Positions 46,408 through 59,400 of a stretch of 64,000 bases of DNA are shown in pieces. This DNA is from Voacanga thouarsii. Taxonomy: Eukaryota > Streptophyta > Magnoliopsida > Gentianales > Apocynaceae. Location of the stretch: NCBI GenBank assembly GCA_026120185.1, contig JANUWF010002342.1:4283001-4347000 (forward strand), in the 5' to 3' direction. Position 1 is the first letter of the stretch; every line of letters starts with the position of its first letter. A program made the position numbers and the translations under genes. The notes beneath the pieces are model-generated. The model was not told the DNA's origin, made no database searches, and worked only from the letters and a program-made list of their open reading frames with translations.

Positions 46408-48199
46408 CTGTATAATGATATTCGAGACTAGTGGCTCATGTCGTTGCAAACGTTTACTGCATCTCATCCACATGAAGCTTTCGATTTTCCGAAATGGTGC
46501 CTGTAGCACAGCTGGTGAAGGCTTGAAGTTTGGATTTTGATCAACTTTTTTCAAAGTTAAAAAATTGGTTTTGCTTCTGGGAATGTGAAAAAGAAATATG
46601 TAGAGTGTCAAATGCTTCTGTAAAACCAAAGCTACAAAATCAAAAGCCAATTATAGACTTTCGCTCCTCTGCCATCCATACACACACACACACACCGAGA
46701 GAGAATTATTTCTCTATGTAAAAAACAGAAAGCATCCATGCTTTATGTTATCTTCACGCAGAACAACACGAGATCCATCCCGTGTTGTCTTTCTATTTAT
46801 TTATTTATTTATTTTAATTAATAATTTATTATTATTATTATTTTTATATATCTTTTTTATTTTACCTTGGTCTTATTCATTGGGCCAGATAAATTATTTA
46901 TTCTTGGGTTTAAACACCCATAAATAATAAATCTCAATTATTTATTTTTTAAACTTTATTAAATAGCCCAATAAATAATAATAGGCCCAAATAGACCTAA
47001 TAAAATTTCATACCTTCTATCTAATTCTAGATTAATTTTCTAATTATTCAATCTGGGCCTTGGGCCTTGAATAATTAATTAACCAATTAAACTAAATAAA
47101 ATAAATACTCTTTCTCGAACCTTTTATTTTATTCTAATCCAATAATAAATTAGACTAATAAAATAGAACTCATAAATATCAAGACCAATTCCTTAATCCA
47201 AATCATTCATGACTTAAATGGCCATTCTCAGGACTAAAAAACACATTTCCTTGGCTATTAAAATGACCAAAATACTCCTACTATGTAAAAAGTTATATTT
47301 TGTATTTTAAATATTTTCTAATATCACCATAAGGAAATATTAATCCCATGGACAATGTTGCATTAGCAAAGTCTTCGACCTATAGGTGTAATGACTAAAA
47401 TAGCCCTCTACGCATCACTGTGCAATTAAAGAGGAATAGTGTACTAACACCTCTCTAATAGATATCTACCATCCTTAGACCTCTAATCCAATGATCCACG
47501 ATTCCTGAAATGTTTCCATTTTTCAATGGAGCTACCCTAAAGTAAACATCCAAGTCATGTTCCCTAGAGCCCTGGATAATTAGATCATTTGAATAGTCAC
47601 AAGGGGCGATATAACGTAGAAGCTATCTTATACAAGTCTTTCTTAACTAACTAGTCATATATACCCAACATATAAGTATATAGGTTCTACGAAAGAAACT
47701 CAACTATAGTATATCAAAGTATAGGCTTCTAATTTCGTCAGACCACCAACTCATACTCAAGGGGTAGAGCATTGGTCCACACTGTAGCAGTAACAGTTTG
47801 AATTTCTTTTAAATAGTACTTTCAGAAACCACTATTATAGGTCATGTTCTACGTATTCGAAATACGCTCATACTATGAAGCGAGTAGACTACTCATTAGC
47901 TAAAGGTAAGTCATTCCCCATTTGGAATTCATAACACAATAACCTATACATGATGAGATTCCCATTCTCATCAATTGGTTAAAAACAAATATTTATGTGT
48001 TAAGTAACCTGTGATTCATACCTTACTGTGAAAGACCACCATTCACACAAATCACTTACTTAAACACAATGGGTCCTTTCCAAAAAATCATACATAAATA
48101 AAATGTAAATTCACAAAAAAATTTTAAGAATAAATTATTTTATTAATAAATTCAATAATTACATCAGATAATCTAGTTTAGAAGGCATATATTCTAACA
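46408..48199 (-). repeat. Copia-A2 3' LTR (end truncated)
   Basis: Its first base on the minus strand is 48199 (TGTTAGAATATATGCC), preceded by the purine tract GTGCAAGTGGGAGAT (48214-48200). It matches 53871-55635 throughout. The match stops at about 46408 ('gtctgtataatg'), about 100 bp short of the LTR end. Confidence 0.88.
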
Positions 48200-48221
48200 A
48201 TCTCCCACTTGCACTATAAGA

Positions 48222-51200
48222 CTAAGAAAGTCCATAGATGCCCACTCCTATGGCATCTAAGTGTCTCTTGAAGACTCTCTCAGCCAAAAGCTTGGTGAAG
48301 GGATCTACTAGGTTATTCTCCGAGGCTATCTGTTCCACCAAGATTTCCCGTCTCTGAATGAAATTCCGGATTAGGTGTACTTCATCTGGATGTGCTTTCC
48401 CTTCTTGTGGTTCTTGAGTTCTTTAGTTTGCAAAACTGCTCCAAAGTTGTCGCAATACACTATAATCGATCTGTCCATGTATGGCACAACTCTAAGTTTT
48501 GAAAGGAACTTCCGAAACCAAACTGCTTCCTTGGACGCTTCTAAAGATGCCACATACTCAGCTTTCATGGTTGAGTCAGCAATACAAGATTGCTTAATAC
48601 TCCTCCATGAAACAATTTCTCCAGACAAGGTGAAAATATATCCACTAGTAGATTTTCTCTTATCCTTATCCGCTTGAAAATCTGAGTCTGTATATCCAGT
48701 AGGAACTAAGTTATCAGCCCTGTAAATCAGCAAATAATCTTTCGTACCATTGAGGTACTTAAGAATATATTTTACAGCTTGCCAATGAACCTCCCCAAGG
48801 TTTGACTGATATCTACTAACTAAGCTTACAGTAAAGTAGGTATCTGGCCTAGTGCACAGCATGGTGTACATGAGACTTTCCACAGCCGAAGCATAGGGAA
48901 TCCTACTCATCCTGTCTTTTTCCTCTTGGGACTTAAGACAGTACTTAGAACAAAAAGACAACCCATATCTGTAAGGGATTATAGCTCCCTTGCATGAGTC
49001 CATGCTAAACTTGGCTAGTATCTTGTCAATGAATGTCGCTTGGGATAATCCTAACATTCTCTACTTCCTATTTCTAAGAAGTTTAATCCCGAGAATGTAA
49101 CTAGCTTCTCTCAAATCCTTTATACTAAATTGACTAGACAGCCAAACCTTAGTAGATGACAATGTCCCTACATCATTCCCAATGAGTAGAATGTCATCCA
49201 CATATAGGACAAGAAAAATCACATTTATGCCTTCCAATTTTCTGTCACCATGATTCATCCGCTTTTTGAATGAAACTGTAAGATTTTACAGTCTCGTCAA
49301 AATAAATGTTTCATGTTTTAGATGCTTGCTTAAGTCCATAAATGGACTTCTTAAACTTGCAAACCATATGTTCCTAATCTTTAGCAATAAAACCTTTCGA
49401 TTGGGATATATAGATGTCTTCGTCAAGATGGCCATTAAGAAATGCCATCTTGACATCAATTTGACATATCTCATAGTCGTAATGACATGTAATGGCAAGG
49501 AGGATACGGATTGACTTAAGCATGGCTACCGAGGAAAATATTTCATCAAAATCGATTCCCTTTTTCTGAGTATACCCTTTTGCCAAAAGCCTAGCTTTGA
49601 AGATTTCTATCTTCCCATCCGTTCATCTCTTCCTCTTGTATAACCACTTACACCCAATGGGTTTTATCCCTTCAGGTGAAGCTATAAAATCCCAAACCTG
49701 ATTGAAGTACATAGACTCAATCTTAGCTTTCATTGCTTTATGCCATAGATCTACATCAGCATCAGCAATAGTTTCTTCGTATCTAGTGGGATCTTATTCC
49801 TGATGGTCAGAGACCAGCTCGAAAGCCTCTCCTGTCCATCTTTCTGGAACTCTAGATATCTTCCCACTACGACAAATCTCTGTTTGTACAAGTTCTTGAG
49901 GTTATGCCTCTTCTTGTTCCATAATCGAGTCTAAAGAAGTTGATTCCAATTATAACTTCTCCTCGAGTTCCATTCTTGTTGAACCTTTAGTGAAAGTACT
50001 TTGATCATCCTCTAAGTATTTAGCATTAGTACATATCAATACTTTCTGCTTCTTGGGATGATAAAAGAAACTTCCTTTTGTCCCTTTTAGATACCCAACA
50101 AAGTAGCATAATTTTGATCTTGGTTCTAGCTTGTCTCCATTTATCAGTACATAAGCTGGACAGCCCCAAATCTGAAGATAATTTAGACTTGTCTTACGCC
50201 CAGTCCACATCTCATACGGTGCCCTAGGTATTGACTTAGAAGGTACCAAGTTTAGAATGTATATCGCTGTTTCCAAGGCATATCCCAAAAAAAAGACTGG
50301 AAGAGTAGCATGAGACATCATGCTTCGGACCATTTCCATTAATGTCTTATTTCTTCTCTTAGCTACTCTATTCTGCTGGGGTGTACTCGGCGCAGAGAGT
50401 TGGGATACTATTCCATGATATACCATGTAATTCTTAAACTTACCGCGGAGGTATTCTCCACCATGATCTGATCGTAAGGTTTTGATTAGTTTACCTGTCC
50501 GACGCTCCACTTCAACCTTAAACTCTTTGAACTTGTCAAAAGAGTCAGACTTGTGCCTCATCAGGTAGATATAACCAAACCTTGTACAATCATCCGTGAA
50601 AGTGATAAAGTACTCAAAGTCCCCTCTAGCTTGAGTAGACAAAGGACTACACACATTAGTATGAACAAAACCCAATATCTCTTTAATTCTATCAACCTTT
50701 TAGATAAACGACCTTTTGGTCATTTTTCCCATAAGGCAAGATTCACACTAAAGACAACTTTCCAATTTTGATGAGCCCAGGGACCCATCATGGATTAACC
50801 TCTGAATCTTGGTTGAGTTAATATGGCCAAACCTTAGATGCCAAAGATATGAGTCATTAACATTGGTCTTTCTCTTCTTACTTAAAGGTTTAGATTGAAC
50901 GTTATTTATTTGATTATTTATAGGATTTAAAAAGAATAAATGTCCATACATGTGCTCTGTACATATGACTTCTCTATTTCTACTGATAGTAATACCAGAA
51001 TGGAAAGAAATAGAATATCCATGATTTATTAGATTTACAACTGAAATCAAATTCTGTCTAAAACTGGGTACATATAAAATATCCTTTAATATAACTATTT
51101 TATTACAATAAAAAATAAGATCCAGCTCTCCCACTGCAATGGTTCATACTCGTGCTCCATTCCCTACTCGTAGTCCATACTCGCCCTTCTGGAATCTTTT

Positions 51201-52116
51201 TATCTTGCTAAACCCCTGCAAGGAGTTACAGATATTATCAGTGGCACCAGAATCAACAATCCAAGTGGAAGTTAATCCAATCATTGAAATAGACTCTAAA
51301 TAGAAAATAATACCTGTAGGGTTTTTCTTGGCTTGAAGTTCTGGACACTCATTTTTTCAGTGTCCTTTCTGCTTGCATTTGAAACTTTTGCCTTTGGGCT
51401 TGTTGGGCTGGGCTTGTGCATTTTCTTTTTTCTTCTTGAACTTCCTGGGCTTGGGGCCCAGTTCTAGAAGAAAAAGTTCGCGCAATCATAGCCTTGGATT
51501 GTAGCTTCATAACCTTCTCCGCTACCTAGAACTCTTTCATCAACTCAATTAAAGTCATGTTCAATTTGTTCATGTTGTAGTTCAATTTGTTCATGTTGTA
51601 GTTCAACTTGAACTGAGTAAAAGAACCTGGCAGAGATTCGAGAACTATGTCCACTTGGCTCTTGGGGTCAATAACAGCCCATAAGACCTCCGCTTCCTCG
51701 AAAGCAGCAATCATTTTGAGCATATGCTCCCTGACTGATGCTCCCTCAGCCATCTTAGTGTTTTTGATAGCCCTAAGAGCCTCCTGCCTTGCGGGCCGGC
51801 TCTTATCGGCGAACATTGTGGCTAATGATTGGCTAATATCGTATGCAGTGGCCATGTGTTCATGTTTTGACTAAAGCACATTCGACATAAAAGCCAACAT
51901 ATAGCATCGAGCTATTTTGTTAGCCTTCTCAGCCTTACGCTCCTCTATGGTGGAACTTTCCCCAATAACAGGGTAGGTTTCAAAGAGGACATACTTATAC
52001 TCCTCAGCAGTGAGTATTATGTCCAAATTCCTTTTTTAGTCCACATAGTTTGGTCCCGTTAGCTTATTCTCATGGAGAATAACGACCAAAGGACTAAAAG
52101 AACCTCCACTAACCAT
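48222..52116 (-). pseudogene. Copia-A2 gag-pol polyprotein (degenerate)
   Basis: The start codon at 52116 opens 'MVSGGSFSPLVVILHENKLT'. Gag includes 'SLATMFADKSRPARQEALR' and a duplicated LNYNMNK heptapeptide. The zinc knuckle near 51360-51400 reads FKCKQKGH*KNEC, with the first Cys and the Trp lost. The pre-integrase region is at 50748-51134. Integrase (49950-50675) has 'HTNVCSPL' (first catalytic Asp to Asn), 'TLRSDHGGEY' (second kept) and 'NRVAKRRNKT' (Glu to Lys). RT has 'CQIDVKMAFLNGHLDEDIYI' and an intact YVDDI (near 49200). RNase H is in the 228-codon stretch at 48371-49057. The last codons 'IGVGIYGLS' and stop lie at about 48222. The length fits a single copia polyprotein of about 1,300 codons, now in pieces. 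Confidence 0.92.
51559..51600. repeat. 21-bp tandem duplication in Copia-A2 gag
   Basis: Two perfect 21-bp copies (51559-51579 and 51580-51600) give an in-frame repeat of LNYNMNK. Copia-A has one copy at the same place (31830s). Confidence 0.9.
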
Positions 52117-53757
52117 TTTTGAAATATAAAAAATAAAAAAAAAAATCAGTTTGTGAAAAAATAAAATAATTTGCGACTTTATCCTCATATTAAATCCGAT
52201 AATAGTTAACCCTATCACTATTATCTTTAATATAATTAATTTGATTCTTAAAAAAAATTGACATAACTTCTTGGAAAGATTAACAGTTTTCTAAGCTAAG
52301 TATATTAATCACCACAAATTAATTTTCCTTCTAAATAATGATCCAGAAGATAACTCGATCGTGGGATGACCGTTTCTTCTCATTTCCTATGGACATACCC
52401 CGCACTATGATTTCCAATGTGGGCTGGCTGATCATAGCACGTATCCCGGGTTATTAATTACATCCATCTATTAGTTCCAAATCCTTGTGGTATTCCCATC
52501 CTATACGGGTTCACTCCCAGGGTGACGTGAGGGGACTCACGATCTTTAATGAGGATCGTAATGGAAGCCGTGGAACCGTTGGAACCCCTCTCCCACTTAG
52601 TATTTTAAAATAAGAATTTTTTTTGGAAAATATATTTTGAAATTTTCAATTAAGTTTTCTTTTAACTCCAAATAAAATATCTAAACTCATAAAAATTTCT
52701 ATGTCAAGGTTTATACCCTTTGAGAAATTTTTTCATGGATTAATTTTATTTAAATTAATAAACTTAATAATTTCAAAAGAAATTTCCAATAAAATTTTTG
52801 AGAGATTTTGATCTCAAGTTTTTGACAAAAACAATTTCTCTTGTTAAAATTCAATCAAAATGGTTTTTTATTTTAATTCACAAAAATATCTAAATTCAAT
52901 ATATTTTCTATATCAATGATAAAATCCTTTGAGAAAATATCCAAGAATTAATTTTTGTCCGAATTAAACTTAACCATTTAATTTTAAGAAAAATGTTTTT
53001 CTTTGTCAAAAATTCCCAAAGACTTTAGTCTTTGAGAAAACGCGCACATAGGGTACAAAAAGAAATAAATATACTAGAAAAATGTAAATGTTTTCATGCT
53101 TTTTTATTCTTTTAACATAAGTGTCTAAATAATAGAATTAAATATATTAATTAATTAATGGTCTTATTTAAGCCTAAAATTTCCTTTACTATTATTTTTC
53201 ATGCAAAATATTCAAAGAATATTAACTATTGCAATAAAAATAACTTCGCATGGTATGAGACCAAAAATCAATTTTTTTTTTTTAATTTGGGCAGGTCCAT
53301 ACACCCGCCACACTGGATCTGTTGACCGCGGCTGCAAAATTTCATTTCGCAAATTGCAGATGAACAGTGGCTTCCTCGCATGGCTTCAGCGAGGAAGCCT
53401 TCCTCATGGCTGCTAAGCCGTGCATGTCGCGGCTCCTCTCTATAACAATGGTTGGCTGGGCGGCTCGGCTTGCGGCTCAGCTCATCTTCCCCAAAAGCAC
53501 CTCTACGTCCAAATTTCTATTTTTCTTCCATTTTCACTCAAAAATCATCCAAACAATCGCCTATACCCTCAAAAAATATTGAATTTATACGATATCTATG
53601 AAAGCAATTAAAATACATTGTTCTTATACTTCCACTCACGAAGCTTATAGTAAAACTACCCATACCAATAAACACGAAGAATCACAAATTTTAATCAAAA
53701 TAAATATTTTATTGTTTTAATTAAGCCTAACATGCTTCCTACATTTGCCAAACCATA
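52117..53757 (-). other. Copia-A2 untranslated leader
   Basis: About 1.6 kb between primer site and gag. It holds the conserved block (52297-52610) with the ACGATC/GATCGT hairpin at 52539-52559 and a GC-rich island at about 53285-53480. The rest is AT-rich and aligned by eye with the Copia-A leader. The overlapping plus-strand open frames at 53201-53611 are a by-product of the GC island. Confidence 0.75.
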
Positions 53758-53769
53758 GCTCTGGTACCA
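53758..53769 (-). other. Primer binding site of Copia-A2
   Basis: On the minus strand it reads TGGTACCAGAGC, one base different from the initiator tRNA-Met-type TGGTATCAGAGC. It lies two bases after the LTR end. Confidence 0.88.
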
Positions 53770-53771
53770 AT

Positions 53772-55635
53772 TAAAGGCTTAAAATGGCAAAATTAATGAA
53801 AACGAAATCATGTTAGGAAAACGAAAATTTTACCTCTGTAATGAAGTGGCTCTGTTTGGACTGGTGTAGATGTCTGTATAATGATATTCGAGACTAGTAG
53901 CTCACGTCCTTACAAACGTCTAGTGCGTCTCATCCACGCGAAGCTTTCGATCTTCCGAAATGGTACTCAAAACACAACCGGTGAAGGCTTGAAATTTGGG
54001 TTTTGATCAACTTTTCCGAAGTTAGAAAATTGCTTTTGCTTCTAGGAATGTGAAAATGAAATATGCAGAGTTTCAAATGCTTCTGTAAAACCAAAGCTAC
54101 GAAATCAAAAGCCAATTATAGACTTCCGCTCCTCTTCCATCCATATACACACACACACCGAAAGAGAATTATTTCTCTGCGTGAAAAACAGAAAGCATCC
54201 ATACTTTCTGTTATCTTCACATAGAACAACACGGGATCCATCCCGTATTGTCTTTTTTTAAAATTAATTAATTAATTATTATTTATATAAATTTTATTTT
54301 ATCTTGGTCTTATTCATTGGGCCAGATAAATTATTTATTCTTGGGTTTGAATACCCATAAATAATAAATCTCAATTATTTATTTTCTGGACATTATTAAA
54401 CAACCTAATAAATAATAATAAGCCCAAATAAACCTAATAAAATTTCATACTTTCTATCTAGTTCCAGATTAATTTTCTAATTATTCAATCTGAGCATTGG
54501 GCCCTGAATAATTAATTAACCAATTAAACTAGATAAAATAAATACTCTCTCTCAGACCTTTTATTTTATTCTAGCCCAATAATAAATTAGACTAATAAAA
54601 TAAAACTCATAAATATGAAGACCAATTCCTTAACCCAAATCCTTCATAACTTAAAGGGCCATTCCAGAGACCAAAAGACACATATTCTTGGCTACAAAAA
54701 TGACCAAAATACCCCTGCTATGTAAATAGTTATATTTTGTATTTTAAATATTTTTTAATATCACCATAAGAAAATATTAACCCCAAGGACAATGTTGCGT
54801 TAGCAAAGTCTTCGACTTATAGGTGTAATGACTAAAATACCCCTCTACGCATCACCGTGCAATTAGAGAGGAATAGTGTACTAACACCTCTCTAATAGAC
54901 ATCTACCATCCTTAGACCTCTAGTCCAATGATCCACGACTCCTGGAATATTTTCACTTTTCAAGGGAACTATCCTAAAGTAAACATTCAAGTCATGTTTC
55001 CCAGGGCCCTGGATAATTAGATCATTTGAACAGTCACAAGGGGCGATATAACATAGAAGCTATTTTGTACAAGCCTGTCTTAACTAACTAGTCACATATA
55101 CCTAGCATACAAGTATATAGGTTCTACAAAAGAATCCCAACTACAATATATCAAAATATATGCTTCTAACTTCGTCAAACTACCAGCTCATACCTAAGCA
55201 GTAAAATATTAGTACATGCTATAGCAGTAACAGTTTAGGTTTCTTTTAAATAGTACTTTCAGAAACTACTATTACAGGTCCTATTCTACGTATTCAAAAT
55301 ACGCTCATGCTATGAAACTAGTGGACTACTCACTGGCTAAAGGTAAGCCATTTTCCATTTGAAATTCATAACACAATAACCTGTACATAATGAAATTCTC
55401 ATTCTCATCAATCGGTTAAGAACAAACATTTATATGTTAAGTAACCAGTGATCCATATCTTACTGTGAAAGACTACCATTCACACAGATCACTTACTTAA
55501 ACATAATGAGTCCTTTCAAAAAATCGTGCACAAATAAAATGTAAATTCACAAACAAATTTTGAAAATAAATTCTTTTATTAATAAATTCGATAATTACGT
55601 CAGATAATCTAGTCTAGAGGGCATATATTCCAACA
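53772..55635 (-). repeat. Copia-A2 5' LTR
   Basis: On the minus strand it starts TGTTGGAATATATGC (55635) and ends near 53772 just before the primer site. It carries 'cacggtgatgcgtagagggg' and the Copia-A-like start. The last ~100 bp are present here and missing from the 3' LTR. Confidence 0.88.
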
Positions 55636-56326
55636 CTGTGTACATAGTAGTGTAGACTATTACCTTAGGCTTTGTTTCAAGTCCATGGAAAACCTTTTAA
55701 CATATAAAGTCTCCAACATTCCTTGATTTTTTTCATGTGGGACTCATGTATAACATGAGTTCTCAAATAATTAAACGTCCAACTTTAATATCCTTTAATT
55801 ATAGATTCTCACTATTAAAATGGTTTTTACTATAGTAAAAGACAATCTCTAACATGTGAAGAACAACTCCCAAAAATTATTTTAGGCTAACTAATCATGA
55901 GTTTAAAAGTATGAACTCCTAAAGTTGTTGTTTTCAACACATTCTCACTTGATAATTAACTCCCAAAAATATACATCAAAGTTATAACATAGCTAAAACA
56001 GATAAAGTATCAAATTCCCACAAAATATACATCAAAACATCAACCCCAAAACATGTTTCCCTATTCAAGACATGCACCAAATCTAATAAAAGACTAAACT
56101 ACAACGGCAGCTGATCTTTAATCAAACTTTTTTAACATAACTCCAGGTGGTATGTTACGATTCAATAACGCTTTATATTTTCTGCATGTTGCCCTATATG
56201 ACCAATCTCTGAACACCAACTATATTTGCTTGTCCTTTTTTTCTTCTTCTTAGGCTACCAAATAAAATAATAAGATAAATTTTTTATACACACACACACA
56301 CACACACACATGTGTGTGTATATGTC

Positions 56327-56374
<48 letters not shown>

Positions 56375-56448
56375 TAGGGCATTACTGCATTATAAAATAA
56401 ACGTAATAAATTTACCTCCAAATTTGCATGGCTTGTAGCACCAAATTA
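55636..56448. other. Unassigned sequence between Copia-A2 and the MULE gene
   Basis: I see no gene. It is AT-rich, with a striking CA/TG microsatellite at 56286-56372. It may be the 3' flank of the MULE. I could not find a MULE terminal inverted repeat here. Confidence 0.5.
56286..56372. repeat. (CA)n-(TG)n microsatellite forming an inverted repeat
   Basis: About 12 CA units lead straight into TG units, then 'tatatgtcaca', then about 21 TG units. The CA arm is complementary to the TG arms, so the stretch can fold on itself. Confidence 0.95.
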
Positions 56449-59400
56449 TTACTTCAAGGGATGTTCAGCTATTGTTTCTTGCCTTTCAGCAATATTGTTG
56501 TAGGCCATATCTTTACAAATTGTTGTATTAACTTGTTGGAGAATTGGATATTTTCTAATGTTATGTCCTATTTTACCACATCTAGTACACATGCCATGAT
56601 TAAATCCTACTCTTGACATTTTTAATTTTTCTTTGTTAGTCACCTTGAATTCTTTTTCACCAGATTCTGGCCCTTTTTTTATCTTAGGCCTTCCTAGGCT
56701 ATCAAATCGGGCTATGTGAGCCGAGCTTGGTCACACCCAAGCTCGGCCCGAACTAAAAATGAGTAGCTTGGCCTAAGCTCGGCCTGCCATAGCTCATAGA
56801 CATCAAGCCCAAACTCAACTCACTTTATATTGTGAGCTCGAGCCAAGTTCGGGCTCAGGCCGAATTTCTTTTTTTTTTACTTAAAAAGTTATATTATTAT
56901 TTTATTACAAATCACTTAAAAAAAAAATTAAAAAATATTACATCATTATTATCTTACATTATGTTTAATTATTTATTTTATGTCATATATTAATAAAATA
57001 TATTTATTCAGCTTAAATATGTATACTTTGATTGATATGAAGTCTTTTCTTTTTGTTTAAATATTTATTTTAATATGATATATTACTATAATAAATATAT
57101 TTGTATTAATTATCAAAAAATATATTTATTTGTATATAATATATGATTGGGCTGGACTTAGACACACTGAGCTTAACCAAGCCTGAGCTCAGCCCGAACT
57201 TAATTCGGGCTTAAAAATTGAACCTAAACTTAGCTCAACCCAAGCTCACTCTAAGCTCGGCCCAAATAATATAGGGCCGAGTTTGGGCCAGTTCGAACCT
57301 GCTGACAGTCCTAAGCCTTCCTAGAAGTTTCAGTTTTGGAGAAGGAAGCACTGATGGATTCTTGTTTTAGGCCGGTTGTTTAGCCTATTTGTAGGGCAGA
57401 TAATAGGGTTATATATTCTCATATATGCATCTCTTGAATAGCAACCATCAACCAAGTCTTTAGGGCCTTTCCCTATTCTTCCTAAAGCTACAACCCCATG
57501 CTTGCAAGGAATTCCAGTGAGATCCCATTTCCTACAAATGCAAGTTTTTTGTTAGGTGTCAACTACAAATTGCTGCAAGTCTTTTTCTCTTACTTGGAAC
57601 TTTGAAGTTTGAACCCCCAACATAAGTTGCAAAGCAATGAAATGACTCTTTTTTCACCTTTTTCCAATTTCTTTGCAACCCTAGGGTAGATTCTTCTATT
57701 TTGTCTTTGAATCTAAGTTCTTCTCATTTGATTTATCAACATAAGATAAACTCTAATTTTCTCCATCATGCCTAAGATTGGTTTTGACCTTGCACCGAGA
57801 ATATTCCTATTAAAGGTCTTGCAGTGGTTGTTCAGTAGAATTGCACACTTTGTGGTGTTTCTGAAGTGTGACCGTGACCAGTGCCTCGCTGAACTATGTT
57901 TGACCAACCATGATCAAGCAAATTCGTTGAACTCTTTCAGTTGCTCTTTTTTAGACTTAAATTAATTGATATAAGTACTTTTGGCATACCTCCACAATAT
58001 TCATTCAAACAATCACCAGGATTTTTCTCCTTGAAATTGTTGTGCAAGTGCCTGACACAATGATAGTCCTCTATTTGTGCAAGTAACTAATAGACTGCAT
58101 GGCTCAAACTCTGAAACTGTAATAAATTCAGTTAGATATACTTCACATTCATGTGAGCACCTACTTATGGAAAAGGACAAGAGTTTAAGGAAAATTGGAA
58201 GGCAAAGACAGATTTTTATACCTTTTGCCTATCGACATGAAGCACCAATCTTTTCCTTGACCATATATGCCAAGGTCTTCAATTAGGCCTTCAATACACC
58301 ATCTCCAAGTTGACATGTTTTTAGATTCTACAATAGCATACACAACTAGAAAAATCCCATCATTAGCATCAATTCCTACGACAGTCAATAAAACTCCAAG
58401 ATGAGGATCCTTAAAAAATGTACCATCTAGCCCTAACTCTTTTTTACTTCTGACTAAAAAGCCATCCTTTAATGCCTGAACACAGACATTTATCCTTCTA
58501 AAAATCCTTTGGTCAGTCTTCTTATCTCCAGGAGCATCTACATCTACAGTGCTTTTAGGATTACTCCTCCTTAGTTCCTCACAATAATCCCATACCAATT
58601 TGTACTATTCCCTATAACTCCCCTCAATCAATTTTTTTACCTGAACCCTAGTCTTATAAACCTTGACTTCTGTAATGTTTACATTTAACTCCTCATGAAA
58701 TTAGTCTTGAAATTCATATACTATAGCACTTTTTTCATAACTAAAGAAATTTAAATATCTCTTGGCCAAATACCTAGCAGAAGCCAATCTGTGGAGAAGT
58801 GTCCTGGAGCAACTGTGTTTAGGCTACAATGTCCTTATTTGAAATGTAGGTGTGTTACCTCCTCTATGAGCATATAAAGTCTAGTCACAATTTTTACCTT
58901 TACAACCATATCTAACTCTGATGCCATCATTTTTTATAAATTTCACTTCCCTTCCTATGTTTATACGATTTTTGGCTGCTCTCTTATATTACACTTCACC
59001 CCCACCTCGAAATGAGGATTAGCCAAATCTCTACTTGCTTGGAACTTGGGAAATTTTGGCAGCTTCTATTTGTGTGAACCATCTTCTAAAGAATCCAAGC
59101 GTGAATGGAAATAATAGTTATCGCAACTATTACAAAGTGAATGCAACTGCTCCCTCTCTCTATTATTTCCTCTATCAAATAACATATTAGCAAGTTCTAT
59201 ACTCCATAAATAATCTCCGTGGGGTCCTTTTATGCTTCCCCTTTTATTAGTCCTATTTGCATTGTTGTTGGTTCTTTTTTATTACTACACTATGGGAGAG
59301 CTGAAGTTTTCAAACCTGGGTGGATTGCTAAAGTTTCAAAAGTTGTCATCTCCTACTTTGCACCAGAAATGACATCTATATTTTTTTATCATTGCAAATG

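Larger units (their letters stand above)
46408..55635 (-). mobile_element. Copia-A2: Ty1-copia element related to Copia-A
   Basis: On the minus strand it runs 5' LTR (53772-55635), primer site (53758-53769), leader (52117-53757), gag-pol (48222-52116), purine tract and 3' LTR (46408-48199). The LTRs are collinear. The 3' LTR lacks its last ~100 bp, where it meets the SIRE-like ORF3 fragment, so no target duplication can be checked on that side. The 5-bp flank on the intact side is CTGTG (55636-55640). It shares LTR, leader and protein sequence with Copia-A but is a distinct copy in opposite orientation. Confidence 0.9.
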
